Shown in pieces: positions 42,681 to 51,619 of a stretch of DNA of 55,352 bases. Positions within the stretch are counted from its first letter, which is position 1. Every line of letters begins with the position of its first letter. Where the stretch lies: NCBI RefSeq assembly GCF_900186505.1, contig NZ_LT891969.1:641497-696848 (forward strand), in the 5' to 3' direction. The DNA is from Enorma phocaeensis (GTDB taxonomy: Bacteria; Actinomycetota; Coriobacteriia; Coriobacteriales; Coriobacteriaceae). The position numbers and the translations under genes are program-made. Under the pieces are notes generated by a model. It had not been told where the DNA came from. It saw only the letters and a program-made list of their open reading frames with translations, and ran no database searches.

Positions 42681-43778
42681 TTACATGATCTCGATGTCGA
42701 GGTCGTCGAGCTCCTCCTCGGAGAGCTCCTCGCCCAGGTCGATCTCGCCGGAATCCTCGTTCTGGTCGACGGGCTTCTTGATGAAGGCGAGGATGACGCC
42801 GGTCACGACGGAGCCGATCGCAAGGCAGAGCAGAGCGCGCAGCGGATCGCCAAAGAACGGGAAGGCGATGAAGCCGCCGTTGAGCAGCTCAGAGGAGTTG
42901 CCCCACATCATGGAGAGACCGCCGCAGACGAACGCACCGCACACGCAAGCGAAGACAACGCGCACCAGGTCACGAGCAGCAATGGGGATGACGCCCTCGG
43001 AAATCATGAAGCAACCCATGGGGACCGCGGCCTTGAGGGTCTCCTTCTCGGCCTTGGTGAACTTGTTGCGGGCGATCAGTGCCGCGATGGCGATGCCGAA
43101 CGGCTGGGTCATGCTGCACATGATCTGGACGACCTTGGCGTCGGTGATGCCCTCGGTGTAGAGCGCGTTAACGAACGCCGTCGCAGCCTTGTTGACCGGG
43201 CCGCCGAAGTCGAACGTCACGAAGGCACCGAGCACGCCACCGTACAGGAAGCGCGAACCGGAGGACAGGGAAGCCAGGATGGCGGTGAGCTGAGCCATGA
43301 GCCAGGTGATGGGGCCCTGGATCACCGCGTACATGATGATGCCGCCGATAGCCGTAGCCAGAAACGGTATCACCAGCATGCCCTTGAGCGATGCGATCGA
43401 TGCCGGCAGATGGATGTACTCCTTGCCCAAACGGACGAGGATGCCGATGAGCACACCGCCGAGCATGCCGCCGATGAAGCCGGTGTTGAGGTTGTAGGCG
43501 ACCCAGCCGATGATGAAGCCAGGTGCCAGCGCGGGCTTCTCGCCCAACGAAAAGGCAATGTAGGCGCAGAGCATGGGCACCATGAGCTGCATACCGAGGT
43601 TACCGGTCTGATACATCCAGTATCCGATGCCGGAGGTACCCAGGTTCGCGACGTCGGTGCCCGCGATGGCGCGGCCGATGGCCATCGTGAGGCCTGCGCC
43701 GACAACGAGCGGGATGAAGTACGAGATACCGGTCAGGATGCACTGCTTGACATCGTTCCAGGAGATGATCTTCTTCAT
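42681..43778 (-). CDS. PTS IIC permease, fructose type
   Basis: This 365-aa membrane permease translocates and helps phosphorylate the sugar. Family blocks are GISYFIPLVVGAGLTMAIGR, GFIIGWVAYNLNTGFIGGMLGG in parts, FDFGGPVNKAATAF and ISEGVIPIAARD. About nine membrane segments are seen. The C-terminus is an unusual acidic tail of about 28 residues (EELSEEELDDLDIEIM). Its start directly follows the IIB stop, so the two are translated together. Confidence 0.94.
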   Translation of the reverse strand: MKKIISWNDVKQCILTGISYFIPLVVGAGLTMAIGRAIAGTDVANLGTSGIGYWMYQTGNLGMQLMVPMLCAYIAFSLGEKPALAPGFIIGWVAYNLNTGFIGGMLGGVLIGILVRLGKEYIHLPASIASLKGMLVIPFLATAIGGIIMYAVIQGPITWLMAQLTAILASLSSGSRFLYGGVLGAFVTFDFGGPVNKAATAFVNALYTEGITDAKVVQIMCSMTQPFGIAIAALIARNKFTKAEKETLKAAVPMGCFMISEGVIPIAARDLVRVVFACVCGAFVCGGLSMMWGNSSELLNGGFIAFPFFGDPLRALLCLAIGSVVTGVILAFIKKPVDQNEDSGEIDLGEELSEEELDDLDIEIM

Positions 43779-44102
43779 TTACTTGACACCCCTTTTCGCC
43801 ATGGCGCGCTCGATCTTCTGGATGAACGCAGTAGGGTTCTTCACGACCTCGGACGTACCGACCTTGACGGTCGGCTTGCCCTGGAAGCGCTCCATCTTGT
43901 CGATGGCGACGTCGATTGCGAGGACGACGATATCGGCAGCTGCCACATCGTCCGCGGTGAGCTCATTCTCGATGCCGATACTTCCCTGGGTCTCGCACTT
44001 GATGGTGTGGCCGCGAGCTTCAGCGGCCTTCACGAGTTTCTCGCGGGCGATGTACGTGTGGGCAAGCCCCGTCGTGCATGCCGCTACGGCGACGATGTTC
44101 AT
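43779..44102 (-). CDS. PTS IIB protein, fructose type
   Basis: This 107-aa protein carries the phosphocysteine Cys9 in AACTTGLAHTYIARE. In most fructose IIB proteins this reads CPTGIAHT, so Thr replaces Pro next to the active Cys. It belongs to the fructose family by ETQGSIGIENELTADDVAAAD in parts. It precedes IIC with no gap and follows the isomerase gene by 27 bp. Confidence 0.94.
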   Translation of the reverse strand: MNIVAVAACTTGLAHTYIAREKLVKAAEARGHTIKCETQGSIGIENELTADDVAAADIVVLAIDVAIDKMERFQGKPTVKVGTSEVVKNPTAFIQKIERAMAKRGVK

Positions 44103-44129
44103 TGCTTTCCTCCCTGATGCTTACGATTG

Positions 44130-45221
44130 CTAGCTGACGATGCGCGGTACTCCGATACCTATCCTTGCGCTCCCTCCCTTCAGCACAAGTTCCTTACACG
44201 CCGCGGGGACGCATGCCCCGTAGCCCTGTCCGAGACGATACGTCCCCGATACCGCTTCGAGCTCGACATCGCCCTCGAGGGCGACGAGAACCCTATGGCC
44301 GTCGAACGCCGGCAATGCATACGAGCCGTGCACGTTCGCAACCTCGACCTCAAACCCTTCGCCTTGCTCAGAGCCGATGAAGGAGAACCGCTCTCCGCCC
44401 TCGGCGCTATCGAGCAACGTAGGCTCCATAACGCAACGACGGCGTATCTCTTCTTCCGAGTAGGTGGTGTAATCGAACAGCCCCAGCCCGTGCTCGACAT
44501 CGAGGCCGCCGAAGAGCTCCTCATCGGTGAGCGTAAGGCCGTTCACCTCGCGCTCGAGGCGGATGGTCAAGTCGTTGCACTCGTGGAACTCAACGAAGAG
44601 GCAGCCAGGGCCGACGCAATGCGGCATACCGGCGGGAACGAGGACAACGTCTCCCTGACGGACCGAGATGCGATGCAGGCATCCCAACATGCCCTCGATA
44701 TCCTGATCGAGGAAGAGCTGCTCGAAGCGCTCCCGCGTCACATCCGGACGGAAACCGACGTACACGCACGGGTCTTCGCAGTCTTCGCGCGTCCGTGCGA
44801 TATACCAAGCTTCGGTCTTTCCCATCGGCATACCGAAGTACTTTTGCGCATCAGCCTTCGTTGGGTGGCACTGCATCGGCAGACGTACCGTGGTGTCCCC
44901 CACGCGTGCAAGAACGGAAAGATGCCCGGGATTGTACTCTTGGAAACGAGTTCCCAGCACGTCGTCCGGATACGCCTGGATGATCTTATCCAACGGCAGT
45001 GCACCTTGCTCGTCGATCGTCACGCTCACCGCGTAACCCTTGGGCTTTCCCGTGACGATGGCGCCTATCGAGGAGACGAGCAGCTCCTCGCAATGATGCC
45101 CATCAGGCTCGGGATCCGCATGCCGCCATGCAGCCAGCGCGGAACCGCCGATGTAGAACCGGTCGATTCTGTTGTCCTTGAACAGAAGGGGAACGTTTGC
45201 GAGCCACGAAGGCACTTCCAT
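44130..45221 (-). CDS. manA: Class I mannose-6-phosphate isomerase-like protein
   Basis: This 363-aa cupin isomerase interconverts mannose 6-phosphate and fructose 6-phosphate in well-studied relatives. The metal site shows MQCHPTKADAQKYFG and GKTEAWYIA, and the cupin block VLVPAGMPHCVGPG. The usual EIQQNSD region reads EFHECNDLTIRL, so the family assignment is sound but the substrate may differ. I chose ATG 45221. As the first gene of the operon it suggests that the imported sugar is an aldose phosphate needing conversion to a ketose phosphate. Confidence 0.85.
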   Translation of the reverse strand: MEVPSWLANVPLLFKDNRIDRFYIGGSALAAWRHADPEPDGHHCEELLVSSIGAIVTGKPKGYAVSVTIDEQGALPLDKIIQAYPDDVLGTRFQEYNPGHLSVLARVGDTTVRLPMQCHPTKADAQKYFGMPMGKTEAWYIARTREDCEDPCVYVGFRPDVTRERFEQLFLDQDIEGMLGCLHRISVRQGDVVLVPAGMPHCVGPGCLFVEFHECNDLTIRLEREVNGLTLTDEELFGGLDVEHGLGLFDYTTYSEEEIRRRCVMEPTLLDSAEGGERFSFIGSEQGEGFEVEVANVHGSYALPAFDGHRVLVALEGDVELEAVSGTYRLGQGYGACVPAACKELVLKGGSARIGIGVPRIVS

Positions 45222-45307
45222 ACCTACCACCTCTCTCATAGGAGGCTTTAAACGATGTTGGCTGCAACCATGGGAACGCCGGATAGACCGACCGCTTCCT
45301 TATCCTC

Positions 45308-45337
45308 ACAGTATGGTGTTTATTTTCTTGTTGTCTA
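45308..45337 (-). promoter_or_regulatory. Possible promoter of the carbohydrate operon
   Basis: On the minus strand, TAGACA (45332-45337) and TACTGT (45308-45313) are 18 bp apart, about 90 bp upstream of the isomerase gene. Confidence 0.4.
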
Positions 45338-45344
45338 TTCTGTT

Positions 45345-45359
45345 TGAGAATCTTTTTCA
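45345..45359. promoter_or_regulatory. Possible RpiR operator
   Basis: TGAGAATCTTTTTCA is a near-palindrome (TGA-x-AA ... TT-x-TCA) 8 bp upstream of the -35 box. RpiR-family sites often have this TGAAA/TTTCA form. Confidence 0.35.
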
Positions 45360-45567
45360 TGACCGGTTGAAAACACCCGGTAGACGGTCGGATAGCATGG
45401 GAGGAGAATCTTGCATCGTCATCTACTGCGCCAATAAAGCGCCGATAGGATCAAACAGAGGGCCTTAAGTGATGAGGGACGGTACAATTGGGCTCGGACC
45501 GCATGGCTGCCTCCCCGGCGCAAAGGTCACGATGCTTTAGGGCACCAATAAGATTACGCGGGGTGAC

Positions 45568-45774
45568 ATGATGTCGCATTTGATGGCATATACGCTGATC
45601 GGCTTGGCGATTGGGCTGCTGGTCGTTTTACCGGCATGGGTCATCATTTCACTCGCCAGCAATGCGCGGCGCCAGGCAAAATGGAAGTCCATGAGCCGCC
45701 ATATCATCAACGACGCGCGCAATGGCGCAGCAAATCGCACGCCGACAGGAACAAATGGCGAGCGACACGAATGA
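45568..45774 (+). CDS. Small single-pass membrane protein
   Basis: This 68-aa frame is preceded by GGGGTG close to the ATG. Residues 6-29 (MAYTLIGLAIGLLVVLPAWVII) form one strong membrane segment, followed by a basic cytoplasmic-looking tail with RRQAKWK. I do not recognise a family. It is one of few plus-strand genes here and lies between two minus-strand transcription units. It could be a short membrane adaptor; a chance frame is the alternative. Confidence 0.5.
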   Translation: MMSHLMAYTLIGLAIGLLVVLPAWVIISLASNARRQAKWKSMSRHIINDARNGAANRTPTGTNGERHE

Positions 45775-45874
45775 GCCCGCTCCCCGCGCCCGGATAGCGA
45801 CATCCCGCCCACTCCCTTGAGAGCAGACGGGATGACGAGTCAACCAACGACAGGCGAAGCAAAGAACGAGTTGC

Positions 45875-46450
45875 TTAGATCTCGATCTTGGCGCCGAGGA
45901 GCTTCACGAACTCACGGCAGCAGGCGGTGTCGCCGGGCCACGCAGGCGAGGTCACGAGGTTGCGGTCGACGACAGCCTGGTCAGCCGGAACCTCCTTGTA
46001 GGTGCCGCCAGCGAGGTTGATGTCGGGACCGACGGCGGCATAGGCGGTTGCGGTGTAGCCCTCGAGCACACCGGCGGCGGTGAGGACCTGCGGGCCATGG
46101 CAGATCGCGGCGACGGGCTTGCCGTCGGCAAAGAACTCACGGACGATCTCGAGCACGCGCGGATAGAGGCGGATGTACTCAGGAGCGCGGCCGCCGGTGA
46201 TGTAGAGACCGGCGTAGTCCTTCGTATCGACGGCGTCGAAGTCGGCCGTGAGGGCGAAGTTGTGGCCGCGGAGCTCGGTATAGGTCTGCTCGCCGAGGAA
46301 GTCGTGAACGGCGGTCGCGATGGTGTCGCCAGCCTTCTTGTCCGGACACACGGCGTCGACCTGATAGCCGAGCATCGAGAGCGCCTGGAACGGCACCATG
46401 GTCTCGTAATCCTCCGCAAAATCGCCGCAGAGCAGCAGAATCTTAGGCAT
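45875..46450 (-). CDS. DJ-1/PfpI family protein
   Basis: This 191-aa protein has the class I amidotransferase-like fold of the PfpI/YhbO/DJ-1 group. The nucleophile elbow is AAICHGPQVL with the conserved Cys-His pair, and the block LYITGGRAPEYIRLYP is typical. Relatives are proposed to be chaperones, deglycases or glyoxalases; activity is disputed and cannot be read from sequence. I chose ATG 46450, with AAGGGG upstream. Confidence 0.9.
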   Translation of the reverse strand: MPKILLLCGDFAEDYETMVPFQALSMLGYQVDAVCPDKKAGDTIATAVHDFLGEQTYTELRGHNFALTADFDAVDTKDYAGLYITGGRAPEYIRLYPRVLEIVREFFADGKPVAAICHGPQVLTAAGVLEGYTATAYAAVGPDINLAGGTYKEVPADQAVVDRNLVTSPAWPGDTACCREFVKLLGAKIEI

Positions 46451-46915
46451 GAAATCAGCCCCTTCGGGTTTCCGGGCGGGAGCCATTTCCCGCGTAGATT
46501 TAATTTTGGCCCTAGAGGCATGCTCACGCAAAGCGCCATTCGATTAACGGAACGAATAAGTCTACGACCGGCAATAGACAAGAATCAGCATGCATCCACA
46601 TTATGCAGCAAGGGCGATAATGGATTACTCGATAAGCGATTTGAGATGCTTTGGGAAGGTGCTATGGCAGGCCTCGCACTTGGAATGAACACCGAGTGAC
46701 AAGACGCAAGCGATAAATCGAGGCAATCGAGCCACAATTCAAGATAAACTCTTTCAGAGCCTGCCTAGTCTCATTCTGTATGGGGATGTAAGTAGATATA
46801 GAAATTGTACAAGATGTTATGCGTATGTATTGATTTGACAAGAGTTCATAGTTGCTTAGTATCAAGTGGTTCCGCTAACCGATTGAGAGCCCGTGAGGCA
46901 GTTATCAGCCACGCT
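46451..46915. other. Non-coding AT-rich gap
   Basis: I see no supported gene here. A 67-codon minus-strand frame (46662-46865) has no ribosome site or known motif. Base composition changes here from the GC-rich chromosome to the AT-richer envelope module. Confidence 0.5.
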
Positions 46916-49012
46916 TCACACCCTGCTGCCAAAATTAAGATACTGTAAGAACTCAAGATCGTTTACCGCTGAAAGCCGATCATCTGCGAGAAGATCGAGC
47001 CACAAGCCTTCAGCATTTCTATATCCAATAGCATTAATTGCCGATACTCTATCTCGTAGCGCAAGAACCGCTTTCTGATAGTCAGTCAGCGGCGCACCAA
47101 CAATCTCAAGTAATCTTGCGCCGAGCATATTGGCACTCAAGTCTTCACGCTCAGATACTTGAGCGTTACCGGCAATATCATAGTTCGCCCAGATAACGTA
47201 TTGTGTAGTATAAAGCCGCTCTACAGTTGAAATATCTTCAACCCCCGGATGCATTGCGTCGAAGAATACACTCGAGATTGCCGGCTGATGATCTCCAAAA
47301 ACTAAAACGATGACAGGCCTTTCGAGAGTGCGCAGCTCCGCAATGAAGTCCGACAGTGCCCTATCCGACTCCTCAACGCATGCAAGATAATCATTCATCT
47401 GGGCATCCATGCCATCATCCGTCATTGGAAAGTCAAAATACGGCAATCCCTGAGCTGTCATACCAAGGGTGTATCCACCATGATTTTGCATCGTGAGGTC
47501 AAAAATGAATTGAGGAGAAGGATCTTCGCGCAAAAGCTCAAGAATTTTATCGTAAGTCGCAGCATCACTAACACCGCTATGAAAGAGATTCGACCCCTGA
47601 AAATCATCAATATCTAAAAACTCGTCGAATCCCAACGCTGGATACGCTTTATCACGACTCCAATTTGTCGCCAAGTTCGGATGCATGGCAATGGTCCTAT
47701 ATCCCAGGTCAGAAAATTGACGTGGAAGACTAGCAATATTTGCTAAATTGAACGCGCTGTATGGGTAACATGCCGTACCGAGGAAACCCATAGTATTTCC
47801 AGTAAGAAACTCAAACTCTGAATTCGCAGTTCCTCCGCCGTGCACAGAAACTGACAGATTGCCCATCAATGCAGCATCAGTTAGCGAATTCTGGAAGGAG
47901 GAGCCTGGGTAATCAACCCAGAGGCCGTCCAGCACGGGACCTAAATCCGCATAAGACTCATTCATAATCGCTACGACAGCTGGCCGCTGCTCTACAAACT
48001 GCATCTGGGTCTCATCCGTAGAGAAGTTCGCATCATACTGCTCCACAAGTCGATCCTCTATCGACTGAGCAGATTGTTCTGTATATCCAACTGGGATTTG
48101 AACATTCATCTCCTGAGCCAAGGCTAGAAATGATGGTATAAACCCCTGGGTTTTATACGGGGGCAGAGGTTGCCAGAATGCCTTATCCAGCCCAAAAGTG
48201 TCTGCAAGGCTAATACTTTGAAAGCAACAAATTGCCAAGATAAGCATGCCGCCCGAGACCAGCGAGTTCAGTGCGCATTCTCGAATGACCGCATGCCTAC
48301 CATCAGAGAATACAGGATTCATGAACTGCAGCAAAAATAAAACGACACCGCATGCGAGGATTAGCCAAAGCGCCGACTCGGGAAGGATGTAGTCGTACCC
48401 TCCGCTCACCGCAGCAGCAGTCCCAATAGCAAACACATCGCTGGGAATTATCGGTGCCCCTTTATACGAAACCACAAAGAATTGAACAAAGCCTATGCCC
48501 GTAAAGAAAAGAACCCCTACAGAAACCAGGATTCCAGTACGCTGGCCAGCAAAGTAAAGCATGACCAAAGTGACAGCGATAGCAGTTAGCCCAATTAGGA
48601 CGTAATTCACCTGCATCTGCATCAGCCAGTCGTTCCAAAGCACCTCGAGAGCAACAAAGGAATAGATCGAGGCGATTAAGATAAGAAGTGCATCGCGCGC
48701 AACGATATAGGCCACGAACACAGGGTTAGGTGCAATCCAACGTTGCAAAGCAACCACAGTTCGAAAATAAGAAAGAACAGCAAATAGGATTAAGCAACAA
48801 ATTGTTATTGCCGTAGGAAAAAATACATCGCCAGTTTCAAACTTACCAGCTAGTGCCCAAAGAACAATAAACATCGCCAAGGCAACAAATGGAGCTGGAC
48901 TAAGGTAAGAGACAACTTGACTAATTAACCGGCGCCTGCCGCCTCCAAGAACCCGATAAGCCATGTATGCGCTAATCGATAGCAGCAGCGTCGCAAACAG
49001 CAATAACCTCAC
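46916..49012 (-). CDS. LTA-synthase-like membrane sulfatase
   Basis: This 698-aa protein has several N-terminal membrane segments (to about residue 290) and a large extracytoplasmic sulfatase-fold domain. Domain motifs are VVAIMNESYADLG with the metal/nucleophile region, GGGTANSEFEFLTGNTMGFL in parts, YRTIAMHPN, FDLTMQNHGGY and VFGDHQPAIS. These are hallmarks of phosphoglycerol transferases (LtaS/MdoB type), which move glycerol phosphate from phosphatidylglycerol to a glycan. The start appears to be a GTG at 49012 with a weak ribosome site. The gene is AT-richer than the rest of the window. Confidence 0.87.
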   Translation of the reverse strand: MRLLLFATLLLSISAYMAYRVLGGGRRRLISQVVSYLSPAPFVALAMFIVLWALAGKFETGDVFFPTAITICCLILFAVLSYFRTVVALQRWIAPNPVFVAYIVARDALLILIASIYSFVALEVLWNDWLMQMQVNYVLIGLTAIAVTLVMLYFAGQRTGILVSVGVLFFTGIGFVQFFVVSYKGAPIIPSDVFAIGTAAAVSGGYDYILPESALWLILACGVVLFLLQFMNPVFSDGRHAVIRECALNSLVSGGMLILAICCFQSISLADTFGLDKAFWQPLPPYKTQGFIPSFLALAQEMNVQIPVGYTEQSAQSIEDRLVEQYDANFSTDETQMQFVEQRPAVVAIMNESYADLGPVLDGLWVDYPGSSFQNSLTDAALMGNLSVSVHGGGTANSEFEFLTGNTMGFLGTACYPYSAFNLANIASLPRQFSDLGYRTIAMHPNLATNWSRDKAYPALGFDEFLDIDDFQGSNLFHSGVSDAATYDKILELLREDPSPQFIFDLTMQNHGGYTLGMTAQGLPYFDFPMTDDGMDAQMNDYLACVEESDRALSDFIAELRTLERPVIVLVFGDHQPAISSVFFDAMHPGVEDISTVERLYTTQYVIWANYDIAGNAQVSEREDLSANMLGARLLEIVGAPLTDYQKAVLALRDRVSAINAIGYRNAEGLWLDLLADDRLSAVNDLEFLQYLNFGSRV

Positions 49013-49097
49013 AGGACTAACTCAATTCTCGAACTCAAATCCCCCTGTGTACTCACATTATAAAGGGATTGTGAGGCCTTCAACAACACAATCATTA

Positions 49098-50438
49098 GGT
49101 ACCGTCAAGATTCTTGCGCACTTTCCGACAGCCCCATAGGCCCGCCCTCCGGTGCGGCTACTCGCCCGGCAGCGTCACGTCCAGGTAGCGCCTCGAGCCC
49201 CACTCGCTCTCGGCGACGTACTTGAGCCTCGCGGTCACGAGCATGAGGGCGCTCCTCCCGTCGGGGAAGGTGCCCACGACCCTCGTCCTGCGCCGGATCT
49301 CGCGGTTCAGCCTCTCGATGGCGTTGTTGGTCCTGATCCTCCTCCAGTGCTCCCTCGGGAAGCGCGTGTAGGCCAGCGTCTCCGCGTAGCCGTCCCTGAC
49401 GACCTTCGCGGCCTCCCTCAGCCTCATGGAGTCGAGTTCGTCGGCCACCTCGAGGGCCTTGGCCTCGGACGCCTCGCGCGACTCCATGGCGTGGACCGCC
49501 TTGAGCATGGCGGCGACCTTCGGCCTCCTCGACTTCGGGACCCTCGCCAGCACGTTCCTGTAGAAGTGCACGGTGCAGCGCCGGTAGGCCGCCCCCGGGA
49601 AGACCTCGGCGATGGATCCCACCATGCCGGCGGCCTTGTCCCCGGTGAACATCCTCACGCCGCGCAGCCCGCGCGACTTGAGCCACGAGAGGAACCCCCG
49701 CCAGCACTCCGCCGACTCCGTGAACCCCTCGGCGGCGCCGATGACCTCGCGGTACCCGTCGTCGTTGACGCCGATGGCCACCATCACCGCCACGTTCTCG
49801 TAGGAGCCTCCCCAGCTTCTCTTCAAGTAGATCCCGTCGACGTAGACGTAGGGGTAGGCGCGCTCGAGGGGCCTGTTCCTCCAGGCCTCGACGGCCTCGA
49901 AGGCCTTCTCGTTCAGGTTGGACACCGTGCTTGCCGAAACGCCTGAGCCCCACAGGATCTCGGAGACGTCCTCGATGCGCCTGGTCGAGACCCCGGCGAG
50001 GTACATCTCGATCATCGCCTCCTCGACCGAGGTCTCCCGGCGGCGGTAGCGCTCGATGATCGCCGTGGTGAAGCGCATCCCCTTGAGCTTGGGCATGCGG
50101 ATCGTGACCTCGCCGGACGTCGTCGTGAGCCTCCGCTCGTAGTGCCCCGCGCGGTAGGCCTCGCGTCCGGCGGTGCGCTCGTAGCGCTCGGCGCCGACGA
50201 GGTCGTCGGCCTCCTCGTCCAGCAGGCCGTTCAGCATCTCCTCGACGGTCCTCCTGACGAGCTCGCGCAGGTCGGTTCTCAGGGCCTCCTCGTTCAGTGT
50301 TACGATTGGCTCGGGCATGGTCTTCCTCCAGTCTGATCGAATCTAGGCAACTCGAATCATACCGGGGGCGGGCCGTGCCCTCCTTCCTCATCTGGACGCT
50401 ATTCCGCTGTCAAAGTGCGCAAGAAATTGTACGTTACC
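49098..50438 (-). mobile_element. Complete IS256-family insertion sequence
   Basis: The element is 1341 bp long. Its ends are imperfect inverted repeats, sharing TTCTTGCGCACTTT and GACAGC (left 49098-49134, right about 50403-50438). It is flanked by an exact 8-bp duplication AATCATTA at 49090-49097 and 50439-50446. Size, ends and duplication length fit IS256. It separates the sulfatase gene from the glycosyltransferase gene. Confidence 0.93.
49158..50318 (-). CDS. IS256-family (Mutator-type) transposase
   Basis: This 386-aa DDE transposase shows LTTTSGEVTIRMPKLKG in the N-terminal region, VYVDGIYLKRSW with the first Asp, FTGDKAAGMVGSI with the second, the CTVHFYRNVLARVP block, and NNAIERLNREIRRRTRVVGTFP with the catalytic Glu. 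ATG 50318 has GGAGGAAG upstream. The frame is intact. Confidence 0.96.
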   Translation of the reverse strand: MPEPIVTLNEEALRTDLRELVRRTVEEMLNGLLDEEADDLVGAERYERTAGREAYRAGHYERRLTTTSGEVTIRMPKLKGMRFTTAIIERYRRRETSVEEAMIEMYLAGVSTRRIEDVSEILWGSGVSASTVSNLNEKAFEAVEAWRNRPLERAYPYVYVDGIYLKRSWGGSYENVAVMVAIGVNDDGYREVIGAAEGFTESAECWRGFLSWLKSRGLRGVRMFTGDKAAGMVGSIAEVFPGAAYRRCTVHFYRNVLARVPKSRRPKVAAMLKAVHAMESREASEAKALEVADELDSMRLREAAKVVRDGYAETLAYTRFPREHWRRIRTNNAIERLNREIRRRTRVVGTFPDGRSALMLVTARLKYVAESEWGSRRYLDVTLPGE

Positions 50439-50583
50439 AATCATTAAGGGTCGTTTTACCAATACAGACGACAACAATATGAACTGAACCGGTATTCATT
50501 AACGTACCGCTAGCCCTATCCAATTTAATTCGTGAAATGTCGTACTATTGAATAAACTTGTCACCACTTTGATTGGGGAATGC

Positions 50584-51510
50584 ATGAATGGCTCTATCGC
50601 CGTGCTGATTCCGTGCTACAACGAAGCAGTCACCATCGGCAAAGTAGTGGATGACTTCCGCAGGGAGCTTCCCGGTGCCTCGATATACGTTTACGATAAC
50701 AACTCCTCCGACGACACTGCAGCAATAGCTCGAGAACATGGAGCCATTGTCCGTTTCGAGCCCCGCCAAGGCAAGGGCAATGTAGTTCGTCAAATGTTCC
50801 GCGATATCGAAGCTGATTGCTATCTGATGGTAGATGGTGATGATACGTATCCAGCCGATGCCGCAAGTAGCCTTTGCTCTCCCATATTAGAAGGTAAAGC
50901 GGATATGACTGTAGGCGACCGCCTCTCTAACGGAACATATGCTGAAGAAAATAAGCGGGCATTTCACGGATTTGGTAATAATCTCGTCCGCTTCATGATC
51001 AAATGGATTTATGGATATGGCTTCGATGACGTTATGACTGGATACCGCGCGTTCTCGCGTACATTCGTGAAAACTTTCCCTGTGCTTTCTGAGGGCTTCC
51101 AGATTGAGACTGAGCTTTCCATCCATGCTGTCGATCGCCGCTGGCGTATTCTCGATGTTCCGATTGTCTATCGCGACCGTCCTGCCGGATCAGAGTCTAA
51201 GCTTGATACATTTAGTGACGGTCTTAAGGTCATCATGATGATCGGCACGCTCTTCAAAGACTATCGTCCCCTAAAATTCTTTACTCTTGTGGCGCTCGTG
51301 CTTGCGATTGCTGGACTATTACTTGGCGTGCCAGTCATTATTGGGTATTTTCAAACAGGTCTTGTTCCACGTTTACCAACTGCCCTGCTTGCGGTGGCCT
51401 TCATCTTTCTTTGCTGCCTTTCTTTAGCAACCGGCATTATTCTGGATAGCGTCGCAAAATCTGAACGGCGTGAATGGGAGCTGGCGGTTTATCGAGAGAG
51501 ACAGCAATAG
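50584..51510 (+). CDS. GT2 family glycosyltransferase with two C-terminal membrane segments
   Basis: This 308-aa enzyme has a GT-A domain opening IAVLIPCYNEAVTIGKVV, with VYDNNSSDDTAA and the metal site MVDGDDTYPADA. A conserved block MTGYRAFSRTFVKTFP follows. Two membrane segments lie near residues 230-295. This layout resembles polyprenyl-phosphate sugar transferases (DPM1/GtrB-like), which charge a lipid carrier for a GT-C enzyme. I chose ATG 50584, with GGGGAA upstream, over a TTG at 50548. Confidence 0.9.
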   Translation: MNGSIAVLIPCYNEAVTIGKVVDDFRRELPGASIYVYDNNSSDDTAAIAREHGAIVRFEPRQGKGNVVRQMFRDIEADCYLMVDGDDTYPADAASSLCSPILEGKADMTVGDRLSNGTYAEENKRAFHGFGNNLVRFMIKWIYGYGFDDVMTGYRAFSRTFVKTFPVLSEGFQIETELSIHAVDRRWRILDVPIVYRDRPAGSESKLDTFSDGLKVIMMIGTLFKDYRPLKFFTLVALVLAIAGLLLGVPVIIGYFQTGLVPRLPTALLAVAFIFLCCLSLATGIILDSVAKSERREWELAVYRERQQ

Positions 51511-51619
51511 GGATAGCATTCGAGTACTACTATCGAGTTACATCGCTTATGCTTCTAAGCACACAAGGTCTCTGTCAATCGCGTAGCAGCATCCAACAAA
51601 AATTAATTGGTGAATGCGA

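Noticed and set aside
45801..45834. CATCCCG/CGGGATG inverted repeat considered as terminator of the small membrane protein
   Set aside because: The stem is only 7 bp with a 20-nt loop and no T-run.
49105..50391. 428-codon minus-strand frame overlapping the IS256 transposase
   Set aside because: It is another frame of the transposase gene with low-complexity Arg/Gly content; the 386-aa frame has all DDE motifs.
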